This document shows positions 61,471-64,000 of a stretch of 64,000 nt of DNA, one piece after another. How positions within the stretch are numbered: the first letter of the stretch is position 1; each line of letters opens with the position of its first letter. The DNA comes from Phorcus lineatus (lineage: Eukaryota; Mollusca; Gastropoda; Trochida; Trochidae), in the NCBI GenBank assembly GCA_921293015.1, contig OV121081.1:3782001-3846000 (forward strand), in the 5' to 3' direction. The notes below the pieces were generated by a model. The model saw only the letters and a program-made list of their open reading frames with translations, made no database searches and was not told the DNA's origin. The translations under genes and the position numbers were made by a program.

Positions 61471-62661
61471 CTTGTTTGTTGAGCGTGCAAGCTTGATTCC
61501 TGTAATGTGTAGGATTGTGGACTGAAGCAGGCATAGTCTCTTGACTCTCAGATTGCACCAGATTAAATATGTGTCTTGGTCCAGCTGCTATGAATACGTA
61601 CTACATCTATAATTCATCTATGTCTAAACGGTGAAATAAATGCCGTGACATGTTCTTGGTGTGTGCACATGTGCATATATATCATCTTTGCCAAGCAACG
61701 CGTGAATACTATAACAAGTGTTAAAAAGATAAAATGGTCTTGTAGATTTCCTGAAGCGTCATAATCTATTTCCCTTTATGATGTTATATTCTTCAATGAT
61801 TTACTTATTTTAAACAGTTTAGTTCTTCAAATGAGCTGTTTTGACAGTTTGTTTTGTTGTTAGCTCTGCAAACACGGTATGTTATAATAAGCATTCGCTA
61901 TTGCCCAAACAAAATTGACAAATTTATCTTAAAAGGACAGTCCTATCAAGGTATTTTTTTGTCATTCATCGGCGTTACGAGTGTGATTAGCCCTGCTATG
62001 GCATTACAAGGCATTGTTGATTAGTCTTATCATAAATCGTTTGTGATTACTATGATATTCTAACCATACATATAGTATATTTCTATCACGTTGTAAAATT
62101 GGTAAATGTACAGCGTATTTTCATGTCATTTTCACGAAAACAAAATGGCGGACTGGATGCCGATAGGTAGGTCTCTTTCAGAGTAATACATGTTTTTGTA
62201 TAACATGAATTGTATCAATCAGTTAAAAATTTACTTACATGGGTTCAGCATTTAGAAACTTTAACTTCCGCTTGAAGATCACAGCCTTTCAAGTACAGAA
62301 TTTTTTTATTTGATATCACATCTAATATCCTCTCGGACGTTTAAATTTTTATCGAAACTAACATATGTCACATATAGAGAGTAACGTTTGGAGAAGTACT
62401 AACGAAAAAACGAAAACTATCAAGCAAGACATCTAGACATAGGGAGATGATAAAGATTTTAAAACAGCAAAAAAAATGGGTCCCTAAAGAGAAGAACAAT
62501 GAAGCATTTGGAAAAAAACTTTTGCTATCGTAAGTACATAATTTTAATTGCTATATCTTGGAATTATGGGTAAGTCATATTCCACAGAGGAAATAAGCGG
62601 ATTGTATAACTCCGCTAAAATACTCAATCAATCTTACTGCAAAATGAACACTTTATGAATC

Positions 62662-62907
62662 ATGTTACAAATTGTATATCGGCAGGCTGTTCTCCTTGTG
62701 AACTGGAGAATTATTGCACACCTCTGTCATATTGATTTAATAACACTTCTCGACCGTCTACCTTTCCAGCAAGACCTTAGACTCTTGAAAATCGTCTCAA
62801 CGACAAGATGTCCCAAGACCCCACGATGCACTTGTGTTCATTTAGCTATGCTAATTAGAAGAGACGGGTTTTGGTTTAGAGTTCTTGGTGTTCTAGATGG
62901 AAGATGA
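62662..62907 (+). CDS. Possible CARD-like domain exon
   Basis: After 'tatcggcag', a possible acceptor, the plus strand reads AVLLVNWRIIAHLCHIDLIT, then LLDRLPFQQDLRLLKIVSTT, then RCPKTPRCTCVHLAMLIRRD, then GFWFRVLGVLDGR and a stop. The NW start, the DLI/LLDRL helix, the TTR-x-x-K centre and the final LLxxLxRRGxxxFxxxLxxL-like helix match the layout of a caspase-recruitment domain (death-fold superfamily, homotypic signalling adaptor). This is pattern reading only. No further exon was securely joined: a Kozak ATGGCGGAC with a following GTAGGT donor lies 0.5 kb upstream, but its phase does not fit. Confidence 0.33.
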   Translation: MLQIVYRQAVLLVNWRIIAHLCHIDLITLLDRLPFQQDLRLLKIVSTTRCPKTPRCTCVHLAMLIRRDGFWFRVLGVLDGR

Positions 62908-64000
62908 CAATGTGAGATAATGTTCACGGTTCACAGAGGTAGTTACGTCAAGAGGCGTCAGTGCTGCTGTAATTTGACAATCAAGCTCTAGGCACCACTG
63001 GGGGTCGACAAGGTTTAGGCATAGCTCCTCTATTGTTCCATCGCTTTTGAAGACGTTTGTCTGTACTTTATTGAAACCCTAATCAATCTTGAAGTTATTC
63101 ATGGTAAAATTGCCTGAATGTCATATGTCTTATTTCGTAAAAGGACCACATGGTACATACAATGTATACTTTACAGAAGCTTGTCGCAGTACAGAGACCT
63201 ATATAATGGCACACAAATATGACAAGTGACAAGTTTAACATGATAAATACATTATATGATTATCTTAAAGGGACATCTTCGAAGAAAGTTTGTCTTTGCT
63301 TTGTTGCTAGGAACGGAAAATTAAAAAGATTTCTTAAGAGTATGCCTTTTGACAAGAATAGGTGTCGCAGTTTATCTTGAGTTCGATATTTATCTAACTG
63401 GCGACATGGATGCGTCAGTTGAAGTTGTTCACAAATACATGAAACATATGCAGTTAGAAATTATTTGAGTGCAACTCAGTTATGTCACTGGTCAATTATT
63501 CAAGACTTTATTTTAGCTCTTGAGTATTATTTCTGAAATAAGAACAGCGCGCCATATTTCTCACTTTAGAAGAACTTGGCTAATCCCTCGATTACACCCT
63601 CAATTTCACCAAAAGTCAAAATTTAGATACCATAAAAAAAACTTCATTCCAGTTTAATGATCCTTTCCAATATTTAATTATAAAAGCCATCTGACTTAGA
63701 AAATTATATATCATAGATTTTTAAGAGAAGACGTCACTTAATCCACACTATATCATTTAAAGATGGAACTACAAGTCATGGAGATATACACTGTGATATA
63801 ACATCATGGTAATACTAGCCTAGAGCTAGTTTTTTCTTACACCATATGCTGTGACAGACTTGCATGACGCTCACTTTTATTATTCGAAGCACAGAGTGGT
63901 AATTCGGCAAGCTATTATATTTCATAACGCTTGACAGTACGATCACACGTGGCTCTGTATGAACCGTACAGGGGTAACACGCTCCACATGATGCCGCACA
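62908..64000. other. Non-coding right end
   Basis: No gene or repeat was recognised; the sequence returns to ordinary AT-rich intergenic character. Confidence 0.5.

Noticed and set aside
62146..62175. ATGGCGGACTGGATGCC followed by GTAGGT as a first exon of the CARD-like gene
   Set aside because: The exon would end in phase 1, while the only suitable acceptor before the CARD-like frame gives phase 0; the join fails.

Overview
This is an AT-rich, intron-bearing animal genome window, most likely from a mollusc and probably a gastropod. The grounds are one long class A GPCR exon of molluscan orphan peptide-receptor type, a decayed Tc1-like transposase, many short TIR elements, a long solo LTR, and the recurrent motif 'gttatctccc' common in molluscan repeats. 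Almost all short open frames are chance products of AT-rich sequence. I assign one gene with high confidence; the other exon-like segments are tentative.

Layout. 0-3 kb: remains of an unrecognised minus-strand coding sequence plus two exon-like frames. 4.4-4.6 kb: a 35-bp minisatellite. 6.9-10.5 kb: three mobile elements in a row, namely a TA-flanked MITE, a 1.9-kb solo LTR with a 4-bp target duplication, and a TTAA-flanked TIR element. 12.8-13.2 kb: a stop-poor, exon-like patch. 16.4-18.9 kb: the GPCR gene on the minus strand, with a putative 5' UTR intron, a non-coding first exon and a promoter carrying a perfect CRE. 18.9-23.4 kb: mostly non-coding, with a 22-bp minisatellite and a weak candidate for a small secreted protein. 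34.8-36.3 kb: Tc1 pseudogene and a 43-bp minisatellite. 62.7-62.9 kb: a possible CARD-like exon on the plus strand.

The central 23-61 kb is not random intergenic DNA. Seven sequence blocks (called A to G here) recur in a largely constant order and orientation, as if a unit of roughly 9 kb had been duplicated in tandem several times and then decayed. Block A looks like the last exon of a small protein on the minus strand, behind a conserved acceptor. Block E carries a conserved pair of CACGTG E-boxes and could be an upstream regulatory region. Two younger insertions interrupt the array. One is a 465-bp fold-back element with 166-bp arms that I read as identical, each encoding a complete type I hammerhead ribozyme. 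The other is a 2.57-kb non-autonomous TIR element inserted into block E; its empty target is preserved in the paralogous block E near 41.9 kb.

The strongest candidate for something new is the 37.4-37.9 kb element, a perfect palindrome carrying two opposed hammerhead ribozymes. All homology statements come from reading the sequence by eye; no database search was possible.
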